Both the position numbers and the translations under genes were made by a program. This document shows positions 29,710 through 39,928 of a stretch of DNA of 64,000 nucleotides, piece after piece. Every line of letters starts with the position of its first letter. The first letter of the stretch is position 1. The stretch lies in the NCBI GenBank assembly GCA_002837195.1, contig KZ478059.1:372001-436000 (forward strand), given 5' to 3'. The notes below the pieces were generated by a model. That model did not search any database. It was not told the DNA's origin and was given only the letters and a program-made list of their open reading frames with translations. The stretch comes from Enterobacterales bacterium CwR94 (GTDB taxonomy: Bacteria; Pseudomonadota; Gammaproteobacteria; Enterobacterales; Enterobacteriaceae).

Positions 29710-30715
29710 AACAACATCCGGAAAACCGCCACGGCCAAAACGTAAACTGCCACCGGGTGTGCCACAAATTGCGGCACTGGTGCTGGTGTTGCTGGTGGAT
29801 AGCCTGGTGGCGAACAACTTTTTCGCCATTCACATTCAGGACGGGCGCTTATTTGGCAGCCCGATCGATATCTTAAACCGTGCGGCGCCTGTCGCCTTGC
29901 TGGCCATTGGTATGACACTGGTGATCGCCACCGGGGGGATTGATCTCTCTGTCGGCGCGGTGATGGCCATTGCCGGTGCCACGGCGGCGACACTCACCGT
30001 GGCGGGACACAGTTTACCCTTCATTATTCTGGCAACGCTGGGCAGCGGTTTAATGTGCGGATTGTGGAACGGCATTCTGGTGGCCTTGCTAAAAATTCAG
30101 CCGTTTGTCGCGACGCTCATTTTAATGGTCGCAGGCCGTGGGATTGCGCAGTTGATCACCGAAGGTCAAATCGTGACCTTTGACAGTGACGCTCTTGCGC
30201 GCCTGGGCAGCGGCAGTTTTCTGCTGTTTCCCGTGCCGGTGTGGATCACTCTGCTGGTGGCCTTGATCGTATGGTTATTGACCCGCAAAACGGCACTGGG
30301 TCTGTTTATTGAAGCGGTCGGCATTAACCTGCGTGCCGCCCGCAATGCAGGCGTTAATAGCTGGCTGGTGGTGATGTCAACCTACGTCATTAGCGGACTT
30401 TGTGCCGCAGTGGCAGGGCTTATCGTCGCGGCTGACATCCGTGGCGCGGATGCTAACAATGCCGGATTGTGGTTAGAGTTGGATGCGATTCTCGCTGTCG
30501 TGATTGGCGGGGCGTCGCTGATGGGAGGGCGCTTTAGTTTACTGCTCTCGCTAATCGGCGCATTAATCATTCAGGCCATGAATACCGGGATTTTACTGTC
30601 GGGCTTCCCGCCACAACTCAATCAAGTGGTGAAAGCCGTAGTGGTGATGTGTGTGTTGTTGTTGCAATCACCGCGTTTTATGCAGCTGTTTAAGCGGAGA
30701 GTACGCCATGATTAA
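29702..30715 (+). CDS. ytfT: Sugar ABC transporter permease YtfT
   Basis: 337-residue inner-membrane permease, BPD_transp_2 family, about eight to ten helices. Conserved LAIGMTLVIATGGIDLSVGAV and VVIGGASLMGGRFSL regions face the ATPase. The ATG at 29702 overlaps the end of ytfR by eight bases, indicating coupling. Pairs with YjfF as a heterodimeric channel in E. coli. Confidence 0.94.
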   Translation: MLETTSGKPPRPKRKLPPGVPQIAALVLVLLVDSLVANNFFAIHIQDGRLFGSPIDILNRAAPVALLAIGMTLVIATGGIDLSVGAVMAIAGATAATLTVAGHSLPFIILATLGSGLMCGLWNGILVALLKIQPFVATLILMVAGRGIAQLITEGQIVTFDSDALARLGSGSFLLFPVPVWITLLVALIVWLLTRKTALGLFIEAVGINLRAARNAGVNSWLVVMSTYVISGLCAAVAGLIVAADIRGADANNAGLWLELDAILAVVIGGASLMGGRFSLLLSLIGALIIQAMNTGILLSGFPPQLNQVVKAVVVMCVLLLQSPRFMQLFKRRVRHD

Positions 30716-31694
30716 GCGCCATCTGCCGTTAATGATCACCTTGCTGGTGTTCGTTGCTGGGTATCTGTTTTGTCTGAGTCAGTTTCCCGGTTTTGCTTCA
30801 ACGCGGGTTATCTGCAATATCCTGACGGACAACGCCTTTTTGGGCATTATCGCTGTCGGCATGACCTTTGTGATTCTTTCTGGCGGTATTGACCTGTCGG
30901 TTGGGGCGGTGATTGCCTTTAGTGGTGTGTTTCTGGCGCGCGTGATCGGCGATTACGGGTTGGATCCATGGCTCGCCTTTGCACTGGTGATGGTCATGGG
31001 ATCGGCGTTTGGTGCCTTTATGGGGTTTTTGATCGATGCGCTGAAAATCCCGGCTTTTATTATTACCCTTGCGGGCATGTTCTTTCTGCGCGGTTGCAGC
31101 TACCTGGTATCAGAAAGCGCCATTCCGATTGATCACCCGCTGTATGCCACCTTATCCAGTCTGGCGTGGAAAATTCCCGGTGGTGGGCGTCTTAGCCTGC
31201 TGGCCGTTATCATGCTGCTGGTGGTTCTCGGCGGTATTTTATTAGCGCACCGCAGCCGATTTGGTAATCAGGTGTATGCGCTGGGCGGGAACACCACCTC
31301 GGCACAGTTAATGGGCATCTCAACCCGCAGCACCACGGTGCGGATCTATATGCTCTCCTCGGCGCTGGCAACCCTGGCGGGCATCGTGTTCTCCATTTAT
31401 ACCTCCGCAGGTTATGCGCTGGCCGGAATGGGTGTCGAGCTGGATGCGATCGCCTCGGTGGTGATCGGCGGCACCTTACTGTCCGGCGGTGTCGGTACCG
31501 TATTGGGCACGCTGTTTGGTGTCTTGATCCAGGGTCTGATTCAGACCTGGATTAACTTTGATGGCACCTTAAGCTCGTGGTGGACGAAAATTGCGATTGG
31601 CGTGCTGCTGTTTGCTTTTATTGCGTTGCAACGTCTGCTGACGGTGATGTGGGATCGTCAACAAAATGCGCCGGTAAAACGCATCAGCATATAA
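30708..31694 (+). CDS. yjfF: Sugar ABC transporter permease YjfF
   Basis: 328-residue second permease of the importer, same fold as YtfT: GIIAVGMTFVILSGGIDLSVGAVI and VVIGGTLLSGGVGTVLGT. The ATG at 30708 overlaps ytfT by eight bases, the same coupling as between ytfR and ytfT. Ribosome binding site cggagag. Last gene of the operon; convergent with araA. Confidence 0.94.
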   Translation: MIKRHLPLMITLLVFVAGYLFCLSQFPGFASTRVICNILTDNAFLGIIAVGMTFVILSGGIDLSVGAVIAFSGVFLARVIGDYGLDPWLAFALVMVMGSAFGAFMGFLIDALKIPAFIITLAGMFFLRGCSYLVSESAIPIDHPLYATLSSLAWKIPGGGRLSLLAVIMLLVVLGGILLAHRSRFGNQVYALGGNTTSAQLMGISTRSTTVRIYMLSSALATLAGIVFSIYTSAGYALAGMGVELDAIASVVIGGTLLSGGVGTVLGTLFGVLIQGLIQTWINFDGTLSSWWTKIAIGVLLFAFIALQRLLTVMWDRQQNAPVKRISI

Positions 31695-31712
31695 TCAGGC
31701 TTAGAGAGAGAA

Positions 31713-31737
31713 ACCTCCATCCAGAACGGATGGAGGT
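31713..31737. terminator. Hairpin between convergent yjfF and araA
   Basis: Ten-base perfect stem acctccatcc/ggatggaggt with a five-base loop, between the two stop codons. No T run on either side. Confidence 0.55.
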
Positions 31738-31750
31738 GATAACAAGGCAA

Positions 31751-33247
31751 TTAACGCTGATTCAAACGGTAATAGGCTTCATTCCAGCGCAGTGCATTCT
31801 TAAAATCAGGCAAAGTGGTTTGATTATCAATCACCACCATCTCAATGTTGTGCATCTCAGCATACAGCGACATCTCTTCCAACGTTAAGGCTTGGCTGAA
31901 TACCGTATGGTGCGCACCGCCACCTAAAATCCATGCTTCAGACGCAACGGGCAGACTGGGCTGGGCACGCCAGATGGCACGGGCCACCGGCAGTTTAGGT
32001 AACGGATGCGGCTGCTCAATGGTATCAACGACATTGACCAGCAGGCGGAAGCGATCGCCCATATCAATCACGCTGGCATTAATGGCAGGCCCGGCGGGAG
32101 CGGAGAATATCAGACGCGCCGGATCGGCTTTACCGCCAATGCCTAATGCTTGCACATCAAGCAGCGGTTTGGCTTCTTGCGCAATCGAGGGGCAAACTTC
32201 CAGCATATGCGAGCCCAACACCAAATCGTTGCCGGGTTCGAAATGGTAAGTGTAATCCTCCATAAACGAGGTGCCGCCGGGCTGATTGCCCGCCATCACT
32301 TTGAAAATGTGCAACAGGGCGGCGGTTTTCCAGTCGCCTTCACCGGCAAAACCGTAGCCCTGCGCCATTAAACGCTGTACGGCCAGCCCGGGCAGCTGCG
32401 CCATACCGTGCAGCGTTTGAAAGTTGGTCGTGAACGCGTGACACCCTTCATCTTGCAGAAAGCGTTTCATGCCCAACTCGATGCGCGCGGCATCCAGCAC
32501 GTTTTGACGCTTATCGCCCTGTGCCGCTGCGCTGAAGACGTATTGGCTGGCGTATTCATCGAGCAGGGCATTGACGTCACCGTCGCTGACTTGCTGAATG
32601 ACATCCACCAGGTCGCCCACGCCCCAGCCATTGACCGAATAGCCAAATTGAATTTGTGCGGCAACTTTGTCACCCTCCGTGACCGCCACTTCGCGCATGT
32701 TGTCGCCAAAGCGTGCGACTTTCAGATGCTGGCTGGCGTGTTTAGCAGCCGCCACGCGCATCCAGCGCGCAATCCGCTGTTGGGTGCCCGTATCCTGCCA
32801 GTGTCCCGTCACCACGGCGTGCTGCTGGCGCATCCGCGCACCAATAAAGCCGAATTCACGGCCGCCGTGCGCCGTCTGGTTGAGATTCATAAAGTCCATG
32901 TCCATGCTGTCCCACGGAATGGCGGCGTTAAATTGGGTGTGCAGTTGCAGTAAAGGCTTGGTCAACTGATTCAGACCGTTGATCCACATTTTGGCGGGCG
33001 AGAAAGTATGCAGCCAGGTAATCACCCCCAGACACTGTGGATCAAAGCTGGCCTGACGGCATAAGGTGGTGGCTTCGTCCGGGCTTTTTACCAGCGGCTT
33101 GAGCAGCAGTGTAAAAGGCAATTCGCCGCTTTTATTCAATGCACTGACCACGCGTTGCGCGTGCGCATCCACTTGCTGCAGCGTTTCCGGCCCGTATAAG
33201 TGCTGCGTACCAATCACAAACCAAACAGACTGCGATAACGATTCCAT
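31751..33247 (-). CDS. araA: L-arabinose isomerase
   Basis: Mn-dependent isomerase converting L-arabinose to L-ribulose. 498 residues (E. coli 500). Start ATG at 33247 gives [19 protein letters not shown] with ribosome binding site aaggagc. Landmarks are [26 protein letters not shown] with a metal-ligand Glu, and [14 protein letters not shown] with the second catalytic Glu. Lies ten bases after araB. The usual third operon gene araD is not present downstream, where the operon ends. Confidence 0.97.
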   Translation of the reverse strand: MESLSQSVWFVIGTQHLYGPETLQQVDAHAQRVVSALNKSGELPFTLLLKPLVKSPDEATTLCRQASFDPQCLGVITWLHTFSPAKMWINGLNQLTKPLLQLHTQFNAAIPWDSMDMDFMNLNQTAHGGREFGFIGARMRQQHAVVTGHWQDTGTQQRIARWMRVAAAKHASQHLKVARFGDNMREVAVTEGDKVAAQIQFGYSVNGWGVGDLVDVIQQVSDGDVNALLDEYASQYVFSAAAQGDKRQNVLDAARIELGMKRFLQDEGCHAFTTNFQTLHGMAQLPGLAVQRLMAQGYGFAGEGDWKTAALLHIFKVMAGNQPGGTSFMEDYTYHFEPGNDLVLGSHMLEVCPSIAQEAKPLLDVQALGIGGKADPARLIFSAPAGPAINASVIDMGDRFRLLVNVVDTIEQPHPLPKLPVARAIWRAQPSLPVASEAWILGGGAHHTVFSQALTLEEMSLYAEMHNIEMVVIDNQTTLPDFKNALRWNEAYYRLNQR

Positions 33248-33257
33248 ACTGCGCTCC

Positions 33258-34943
33258 TTACTGTGAAAGGGGGCTGTGGGCGGCGTATTGCGGCTCGGCA
33301 AGGGCACACCACTGCTGATAACGTTCATAAAGCTGTTGATAGCGCGCGACGCGATGCGCATCGGGTTGCAGCGTTAACTCCACCGGGCTTGCCATTTTAT
33401 GCTGTGCCGTGGCGATATCAGGATGCACACCGGCAGCCACGGCGGCAAAAATGGCAGCGCCCAACGCACAACACTCGTCGGAGGCAACAATGTGTAGGGG
33501 GCGATTCATCACATCGCAACACACTTGCATAATGGCGGGAGATTTGCGCGCAATGCCGCCTAACGCTACCACTTTTTCAACCGGAATATCCTGTTCTTCA
33601 AAGCAATTCATGATCGCGCGCGCACCAAATGCGGTGGCGGCAATAAACGCACCAAACAACACCGGCGCGCTGGTGCCCAGGTGCAAATCCGTAATTACAC
33701 CCTGCAAGCGCTGATTCGCCCACGGCGTGCGGCGACCATTGAACCAATCCAATACCACCGGCAGGTGTTCGAGTTGTGGGTCAGCCACCCAGGCATCAGT
33801 CAGTTGCTTTAACAATTGCTGTTGGTGTGCGGCTAGGACATCGGCAAGATCGGGGCGCTGTGCGGCGAGGCTTTCTAGTGGCCAGCCCAGCAAACGGCCA
33901 AACCAGGCATACATATCGCCGAACGCCGATTGTCCGGCTTCCAGACCCACCCAACCCGGCACCACGCTGCCATCGACCTGGCCACAGATCCCACCAATCG
34001 CGCGGTTGCCGACGCGTTGTGGATCGGCAATTAAGATATCGCAGGTTGAGGTGCCGATGACTTTCACCAGCGTCCAGGGCTCTGCGCCCGCGCCAACGGC
34101 ACCCATATGACAGTCAAAGGCGCCACCGCAGATAACCACATCGGTGGTCAGACCTAGACGATCTGCCCATTCGGCGGTGAGATTGCCGACCGGCACATCG
34201 GCGGTCCAACTGTCGGTAAACAGCGGGCTGTCCAAATCTCGGGTCAGCAGGGGATCAAGCGCATTGAGAAAATCCACGTCGGGCAATCCCTGCCAGTCGG
34301 GATGCCACAGTGATTTATGGCCCGCGGCACAGCGGCCGCGTCGTATGTCTGCTGGCGCGGTGGTGCCACTCAGCAAGGCGGGAACCCAGTCACAGAGCTC
34401 AATCCATGACACTGCCGCTTCACGCACCGCGGCATCTTCACGGCTGACATGCAGGATTTTGGCCCAGAACCACTCCGAAGAGTAGATACCGCCGATGTAG
34501 CGGGAATAGTCCGGGAAGCGTCCACTGTGGCACAGGCGACTGATCTCTTCTGCTTCTTCGATTGCCGTATGATCCTTCCACAACACAAACATCGCGTTAG
34601 GGTTCTCACTGAACTCGGGACGCAGGGCGAGCACGCGACCTTCACGATCGATAGGCGCGGGCGTGGAACCGGTAGAATCGACACCGATGCCGATGACGTT
34701 TTTCTTTTGTTCAGGTGAGAGTTGAGTGACAACGTCACGAACAGCCTGTTCAAACGCATCGATATAATCCTGCGGATGATGGCGAAAGCGGTGCGCATTA
34801 GGATCGCAATAGCGACCCGCTTTCCAGCGCGGGTACCAGACTACCTGTTTGTACAGCTCCTGCCCGGTGTCACAATCCACCGCGAGGGCTCGTACTGAGT
34901 CACTGCCAAAATCAAGGCCGAGGGTGATAGCTCCAGCACGCAT
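33258..34943 (-). CDS. araB: Ribulokinase
   Basis: FGGY-family kinase that phosphorylates L-ribulose to L-ribulose 5-phosphate. 561 residues from the ATG at 34943, which has a strong ribosome binding site (caggag). [15 protein letters not shown] at the N-terminus, [23 protein letters not shown]-like [13 protein letters not shown], and [13 protein letters not shown] in the second lobe match AraB closely. First gene of an araBA operon divergent from araFGH-araC. Confidence 0.96.
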   Translation of the reverse strand: MRAGAITLGLDFGSDSVRALAVDCDTGQELYKQVVWYPRWKAGRYCDPNAHRFRHHPQDYIDAFEQAVRDVVTQLSPEQKKNVIGIGVDSTGSTPAPIDREGRVLALRPEFSENPNAMFVLWKDHTAIEEAEEISRLCHSGRFPDYSRYIGGIYSSEWFWAKILHVSREDAAVREAAVSWIELCDWVPALLSGTTAPADIRRGRCAAGHKSLWHPDWQGLPDVDFLNALDPLLTRDLDSPLFTDSWTADVPVGNLTAEWADRLGLTTDVVICGGAFDCHMGAVGAGAEPWTLVKVIGTSTCDILIADPQRVGNRAIGGICGQVDGSVVPGWVGLEAGQSAFGDMYAWFGRLLGWPLESLAAQRPDLADVLAAHQQQLLKQLTDAWVADPQLEHLPVVLDWFNGRRTPWANQRLQGVITDLHLGTSAPVLFGAFIAATAFGARAIMNCFEEQDIPVEKVVALGGIARKSPAIMQVCCDVMNRPLHIVASDECCALGAAIFAAVAAGVHPDIATAQHKMASPVELTLQPDAHRVARYQQLYERYQQWCALAEPQYAAHSPLSQ

Positions 34944-35053
34944 GTGCGCTCTCCTGTCAATGTCGGTTTCGACTCTATCCTGAGATCCGCCGCGTAACGC
35001 AGTGAGGAGAGACAGGCTAAGAATATGCACTTTTCTGCCATCACTGTGCTTTC

Positions 35054-35069
35054 TGTGAAATACATCAAA
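35054..35069. promoter_or_regulatory. Candidate CRP site between araB and araF
   Basis: TGTGA-aataca-TCAAA matches eight of ten consensus bases (TGTGA-N6-TCACA). Its position between divergent arabinose operons fits catabolite control. Confidence 0.6.
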
Positions 35070-35077
35070 TGCCGGCT

Positions 35078-35115
35078 GACGACGATTTTCGCTATATGCA
35101 TGGATATTTTTGCTG
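35078..35115 (-). promoter_or_regulatory. Candidate paired AraC half-sites
   Basis: Read leftward, CAGCAAAAATATCCATG (35115-35099) resembles the E. coli araI1 half-site TAGCATTTTTATCCATA, with both contact boxes nearly intact. A weaker copy TAGCGAAAATCGTCGTC (35094-35078) follows exactly 21 bases later. Direct repeats 21 bases apart with a strong distal and a weak proximal site, pointed at araB, reproduce the araI1-I2 layout of E. coli. Confidence 0.62.
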
Positions 35116-35301
35116 TTGTCTTACAGTGTGATAACGCTCTCTATTTTTCTGCGGCCTTAACGTTAAAAATTGCGTCGTCCTTGTCTGCCTTCGGCGTCAA
35201 CTGCGCCAGTGACATGTTTTTGAGACGTTTGCACGCGTGTTACCGATGACATCACGCCGCGGTTAAGCGGCATCAAATTGATCAGTGAGCCGGAGAGCAT
35301 C

Positions 35302-36285
35302 ATGTACAAATTCACTCAACTGCTGGCAGCCACGGCCTTGGCCGCGGTTATGTCACAATCCGCTATCGCCGAAAACATCAAAATTGGTTTTCTGGTTAAA
35401 CAACCGGAAGAGCCCTGGTTCCAAACCGAATGGGCCTTTGCCGATAAAGCCGGTAAAGACATGGGCTTTGATGTGATTAAAATTGCTATTCCTGACGGTG
35501 AAAAAACCCTTAATGCCATCGACAGCCTCGCCGCCAGCGGGGCCAAAGGGTTTGTTATCTGTACGCCTGACCCCAAACTCGGTTCTGCCATTATGGCGAA
35601 AGCGCGCAGTTATGACCTGAAAGTGATTGCCGTGGACGATCAATTCGTCACCGCGAAAGGCAAGCCGATGGAGACAGTACCGCTGGTGATGATGGCGGCC
35701 ACCAAGATTGGCGAGCGTCAGGGACAGTCACTGTATCAAGAGATGCAAAAACGCGGCTGGGATATCAAAGACGCCGCGGTGATGGCCATCACCGCGGATG
35801 AACTGGATACCGCACGTCGCCGCACCGGCGGGTCGATGGCGGCGTTAAAAGCCGCGGGCTTCCCGGAACAGCAGATTTATCAAGTGCCGACCAAATCCAA
35901 TGATATTCCTGGTGCGCTGGATGCCGCGAACGCATTGCTGGTCCAGCATCCGGCAGTGAAACACTGGCTGATTGTGGGCATGAATGACAACACCGTGCTG
36001 GGCGGCGTACGCGCCACCGAAGGGCAAGGCTTTAAAGCGGCGGATGTTATCGGGATTGGTATCAACGGCGTGGATGCCGTGAATGAGCTTTCGAAGAAGA
36101 ATGCCACCGGCTTTTATGGCTCGCTGTTGCCAAGCCCGGATGTACATGGCTACAAGAGCAGCCAGATGCTGTTCAACTGGATAACCAAAGGCGAAGAGCC
36201 GCCGAAATTCACGGAAGTGACGGACGTGGTACTGATTACCCGCGACAACTTTAAAGAAGAGCTGGCGAAAAAAGGCCTGAACTAA
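35302..36285 (+). CDS. araF: L-arabinose-binding periplasmic protein
   Basis: 327 residues; E. coli AraF is 329. Signal peptide MYKFTQLLAATALAAVMSQSAIA, mature start ENIKIGFLVKQPEEPWFQTEW, as in AraF. ADELDTARRRTGGSM, IVGMNDNTVLGGVRA and NGVDAVNEL line the sugar-binding cleft in the known structure. The ATG at 35302 has ribosome binding site ggagag. First gene of araFGH-araC. Confidence 0.95.
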   Translation: MYKFTQLLAATALAAVMSQSAIAENIKIGFLVKQPEEPWFQTEWAFADKAGKDMGFDVIKIAIPDGEKTLNAIDSLAASGAKGFVICTPDPKLGSAIMAKARSYDLKVIAVDDQFVTAKGKPMETVPLVMMAATKIGERQGQSLYQEMQKRGWDIKDAAVMAITADELDTARRRTGGSMAALKAAGFPEQQIYQVPTKSNDIPGALDAANALLVQHPAVKHWLIVGMNDNTVLGGVRATEGQGFKAADVIGIGINGVDAVNELSKKNATGFYGSLLPSPDVHGYKSSQMLFNWITKGEEPPKFTEVTDVVLITRDNFKEELAKKGLN

Positions 36286-36293
36286 TGACCGGC

Positions 36294-36315
36294 ACGGGCG
36301 ACGCCGGTCGCCCGT
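36294..36315 (+). other. Intercistronic hairpin between araF and araG
   Basis: Perfect nine-base stem acgggcgac/gtcgcccgt with a gccg loop, no T run. Likely protects the araF message from 3' decay, raising binding-protein levels. Confidence 0.6.
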
Positions 36316-36339
36316 GGCACTGGACACAGGATGCGCACA

Positions 36340-37854
36340 ATGAATACGCAAGCGGCTTTATCCTTTCACAGTATTGGAAAAACCTTTCCCGGCGTAACGG
36401 CACTGCAAGACATTAGCTTCGCCTGCTATCCCGGTCAGGTACATGCGCTGATGGGCGAAAACGGTGCGGGCAAGTCAACGCTGCTCAAAATCCTCAGCGG
36501 GAATTACCTGCCGACCCAGGGCGAAATCCACTTGCAGGGACAACCGGTGCATTTCGCCAACACGCAAGAAGCCCTGGATGCGGGCATTGCCATTATTTAT
36601 CAAGAGCTGCATCTGGTCGCGGAAATGAGCGTGGCGGAAAATATCTGGTTGGGGCAATTACCGCAGCGCGCCGGGCTGGTGAATCGCAAATTACTGCATC
36701 AAGAAACGCAAATGCAACTGGACTATTTGGGGCTGGATATCGACCCCAAAACGCCGGTGAAGTATTTATCGCTGGGCCAACGCCAGATGGTGGAAATCGC
36801 CAAGGCGCTGGCGCGCAATGCCAAAATTATCGCGTTTGACGAGCCGACCAGTTCGCTTTCTGCCCGCGAAATTGAGCAGTTGTTCCGTGTGATCCGTGAA
36901 TTAAAAGCCAACGGGCGCGTCGTGTTGTATGTCTCGCATCGCATGGAAGAGATTTTTGCGCTCAGTGATGCGATCACCGTGTTCAAGGATGGTCGCTATG
37001 TGCGTACTTTCACGGAGATGGCCACGACGCAGCAGGATGATTTGGTGGCGGCGATGGTGGGCAGACAACTCGGGGATATCTACGGCTGGCAACCGCGCCC
37101 GACAGGCGAGGTGCGGCTCCAGCTTGATGCTGTGCACGCCCAGGGCGTCCGTCACCCTGTGTCGTTACAGGTGCGTGCCGGTGAAATCGTTGGCCTGTTT
37201 GGGCTGGTGGGCGCGGGGCGCAGTGAACTGCTGAAAGGGATTTTTGGTGCCAGCAAACTGGTGTCAGGACGGGTGTTACTGGATGGCAAACCCTTGCGCT
37301 TACGTGAGCCAGCCGATGCCATTCGCGCGGGCATTATGCTGTGCCCGGAGGATCGCAAAGCAGAAGGAATTATTCCGGTGCACTCGGTGCGCGATAACAT
37401 CAATATCAGTGCCCGGCGGCACAATGTCAGCGCGGGTTGCCTGATCAATAACGTCTGGGAGCGCCAAAACGCACAACATCATATCCAGTCGCTGCGCATC
37501 AAAACCCCGTCGGCTGAACAGCTGATCATGAATCTTTCCGGTGGTAACCAACAAAAGGCCATTCTGGGACGTTGGCTGTCGGAAGAGATGAACGTCATTT
37601 TGTTGGATGAACCGACGCGTGGCATTGATGTGGGAGCAAAAAACGAAATTTATCATCTGATCTACAAACTGGCTGAGCAGGGAATTGCAGTGCTGTTCGC
37701 CTCCAGTGATCTGCCCGAAGTGATGGGGCTTGCCGATCGCATTCTTGTGATGCGCGAGGGCGCGCTGGCCGGTGAATTAAGCCATGCCGAGGCCAGCGAA
37801 GCGAAAACCCTCAGTTTGGCAATGCCAAAAACCCCTCAGCAGGCGGTAGCCTGA
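36340..37854 (+). CDS. araG: L-arabinose ABC transporter ATP-binding protein
   Basis: 504-residue double ATPase, same length as E. coli AraG. First domain has [29 protein letters not shown] and [13 protein letters not shown]; second has [27 protein letters not shown] and [13 protein letters not shown]. The ATG at 36340 is preferred to one at 36331 because it has proper spacing to cagga. Confidence 0.96.
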   Translation: MNTQAALSFHSIGKTFPGVTALQDISFACYPGQVHALMGENGAGKSTLLKILSGNYLPTQGEIHLQGQPVHFANTQEALDAGIAIIYQELHLVAEMSVAENIWLGQLPQRAGLVNRKLLHQETQMQLDYLGLDIDPKTPVKYLSLGQRQMVEIAKALARNAKIIAFDEPTSSLSAREIEQLFRVIRELKANGRVVLYVSHRMEEIFALSDAITVFKDGRYVRTFTEMATTQQDDLVAAMVGRQLGDIYGWQPRPTGEVRLQLDAVHAQGVRHPVSLQVRAGEIVGLFGLVGAGRSELLKGIFGASKLVSGRVLLDGKPLRLREPADAIRAGIMLCPEDRKAEGIIPVHSVRDNINISARRHNVSAGCLINNVWERQNAQHHIQSLRIKTPSAEQLIMNLSGGNQQKAILGRWLSEEMNVILLDEPTRGIDVGAKNEIYHLIYKLAEQGIAVLFASSDLPEVMGLADRILVMREGALAGELSHAEASEAKTLSLAMPKTPQQAVA

Positions 37855-37871
37855 AAGCGCAGGAGAGAATT

Positions 37872-38861
37872 ATGTCCTCATCCACAACGTCCCCAACCTC
37901 CGTCACTGCGCGTCAGCGCATTACGGTGGCTCGCGTATGGGACAATTTCGGCATGCTGGTGGTGTTCGCTGTGCTGTTCCTGGCCTGCATGCTGTTTATT
38001 CCTAATTTTGGCTCATTTATCAATATGAAAGGCCTTGGGCTGGCGATGTCGATGTCGGGCATGGTGGCCTGTGGCATGCTGTTTTGCCTCGCGTCTGGCG
38101 ATTTTGATCTCTCGGTGGCGTCGGTGATTGCCTGCGCGGGGGTGACGACGGCGGTAGTGATTAACCTGTTCGAGAGTTTGTGGCTCGGCATTGGTGCCGG
38201 TCTGCTGCTGGGAATGGTCTGCGGATTCGTGAATGGGTTTGTGATTGCCAAACTCAAAATTAATGCGCTGATCACCACATTAGCCACCATGCAAATTGTG
38301 CGCGGACTGGCCTATATTTTCTCTGATGGCAAAGCCGTGGGGATTGAGGATGAACGCTTCTTTGCGCTCGGTTATGCCAACTGGCTGGGTATTCCGGCTC
38401 CTATCTGGTTAACGGTGGCGACCATGGTGGTTTTTGGTTTTCTGCTCAATAAAACCACCTTTGGCCGCAATACGCTGGCGATCGGCGGCAATGAAGAGGC
38501 GGCGCGCCTGGCGGGTGTGCCCGTTGTCCGCACGCGCATTATCATCTTTGTGCTCTCAGGGCTGGTCTCGGCTGCGGCTGGCATTATTTTGGCTTCGCGG
38601 ATGACCAGTGGACAGCCAATGACGTCGTTGGGATACGAACTGATTGTTATCTCTGCCTGTGTGTTAGGCGGCGTGTCGCTGAAGGGCGGTATCGGCAAAA
38701 TTTCGTATGTGGTGGCCGGTGTGCTTATTCTCGGCACCGTTGAGAATGCGATGAATTTATTGAATATCTCGCCTTTCTCACAGTACGTCGTGCGCGGTCT
38801 GATACTGTTAGCCGCAGTGATATTTGACCGCTATAAACAAAAAGCGCAGCGTGTGGCCTGA
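37872..38861 (+). CDS. araH: L-arabinose ABC transporter permease
   Basis: 329-residue inner-membrane permease of the CUT2 family, about eight to ten helices; E. coli AraH has 328. [24 protein letters not shown] and [14 protein letters not shown] are diagnostic. Good ribosome binding site (caggagag). Seventeen bases after araG and 16 before araC, so all four genes form one operon. Confidence 0.95.
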   Translation: MSSSTTSPTSVTARQRITVARVWDNFGMLVVFAVLFLACMLFIPNFGSFINMKGLGLAMSMSGMVACGMLFCLASGDFDLSVASVIACAGVTTAVVINLFESLWLGIGAGLLLGMVCGFVNGFVIAKLKINALITTLATMQIVRGLAYIFSDGKAVGIEDERFFALGYANWLGIPAPIWLTVATMVVFGFLLNKTTFGRNTLAIGGNEEAARLAGVPVVRTRIIIFVLSGLVSAAAGIILASRMTSGQPMTSLGYELIVISACVLGGVSLKGGIGKISYVVAGVLILGTVENAMNLLNISPFSQYVVRGLILLAAVIFDRYKQKAQRVA

Positions 38862-38877
38862 AACGAGGATGTTCGAT

Positions 38878-39798
38878 ATGTATCACCGACCTTTACCCGT
38901 TCATCAACCCAATCCTTTGCTGCCGGGCTATCCGTTTAACGCCTGGCTGGTGGCGGGCTTAACGCCGATAGAACTGGGCGGCGGGCTGGATTTCTTTATC
39001 GATCGACCGCATGGCATGAAAGGCTACATTCTCAATTTGACCATTCGCGGTAAAGGCCGTATTTGCGACGGTGAAGAGGCGTTTGATTGCGAGCCGGGCG
39101 ACCTGCTGCTGTTTCAACCCAAAACTCCGCATTTTTATGGGCGGGCGCCTGACAGCGAATGCTGGTATCACCGCTGGATCTATTTTCGCCCACGCGCTTA
39201 CTGGCAGGACTGGCTGCAGTGGCAGGATTTGCAATCCGGGGTGGGGCGTCTCAGTTTGCCGGAAACGCTGCACGCTGAATTTGAACGGTTGTTTAGCCGT
39301 ATCGAGCAGACTCACAGCTCAGGACGGCGCTTTGCGGAAGAGCTGGCGATGAATCTGCTGGAGCGCTTGCTGCTGCGGGCCGTAGAAGAAGATCCGCGTA
39401 GCCATCAACGGGTGCGGGACGCGCGCATTGTGGAAGCCTGCCAGTATGTCACACACCATTTAGCCGCCGAGGTGAAGATAGAAGAGGTGGCGCGCCATGT
39501 CTGCTTATCGCCATCACGACTGGCACACCTGTTCCGAGAGCAGATGGGCGTCAATTTGTTGCGCTGGCGCGAGGATCAACGCGTGATCCGCGCCAAGTTG
39601 CTGCTGCAAACGACTCAGGAACCGATCGCCAGTATTGGCCGTGAAGTGGGCTACGACGATCAACTCTATTTCTCGCGTGTTTTTCGCAAGCGGGTGGGTG
39701 TCAGTCCCACTGATTTTCGCCGTCGAAGTCAGGACGCGCATGATGCGTTGGTCGCGCAAGAAACCTGGCATATTCCCCGCAAAATTCACAGGCCATGA
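38878..39798 (+). CDS. araC: Arabinose operon regulator AraC
   Basis: 306-residue AraC with an N-terminal arabinose-binding cupin ([35 protein letters not shown], very close to E. coli) and a C-terminal double helix-turn-helix with [17 protein letters not shown] and [21 protein letters not shown]. Unlike in E. coli, it is the last gene of the transport operon instead of being divergent from araBAD, so it may be positively autoregulated. The start could also be the ATG at 38869. Confidence 0.94.
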   Translation: MYHRPLPVHQPNPLLPGYPFNAWLVAGLTPIELGGGLDFFIDRPHGMKGYILNLTIRGKGRICDGEEAFDCEPGDLLLFQPKTPHFYGRAPDSECWYHRWIYFRPRAYWQDWLQWQDLQSGVGRLSLPETLHAEFERLFSRIEQTHSSGRRFAEELAMNLLERLLLRAVEEDPRSHQRVRDARIVEACQYVTHHLAAEVKIEEVARHVCLSPSRLAHLFREQMGVNLLRWREDQRVIRAKLLLQTTQEPIASIGREVGYDDQLYFSRVFRKRVGVSPTDFRRRSQDAHDALVAQETWHIPRKIHRP

Positions 39799-39819
39799 GC
39801 ATAAATGGCCTTTTTCTCT
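39790..39819 (+). terminator. Terminator of the araFGH-araC operon
   Basis: Seven-base stem aggccat/atggcct followed by ttttctctt; it overlaps the last codons of araC. Confidence 0.75.
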
Positions 39820-39872
39820 TGTCGACGGTGCGCTCTCAGGCTTAAATCAGAGTAATTACTCGTATTTCTATT

Positions 39873-39888
39873 TTGTAATCGATTACAA
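39873..39888. promoter_or_regulatory. Perfect 16-base palindromic operator upstream of ydgJ
   Basis: TTGTAATCGATTACAA, fully symmetric around a central CG, the form of LacI/GntR-family (GalR-type) operators. It lies 41 bases before the ydgJ start and resembles the site at 26898 on the other side of the sugar block. Confidence 0.6.
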
Positions 39889-39928
39889 TTAGCGGGTGAT
39901 CAGCCAAATGTGAACAAGAGGACAGAAG

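Larger units (their letters stand above)
34944..35301. other. araB/araF divergent regulatory region
   Basis: 358 bases between divergent operons. It contains a CRP-like site and two AraC-like half-sites, listed separately, all nearer to araB. The part next to araF (35116-35300) shows no recognised element except a short gccgc/gcggc hairpin near 35257-35272. Confidence 0.5.
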
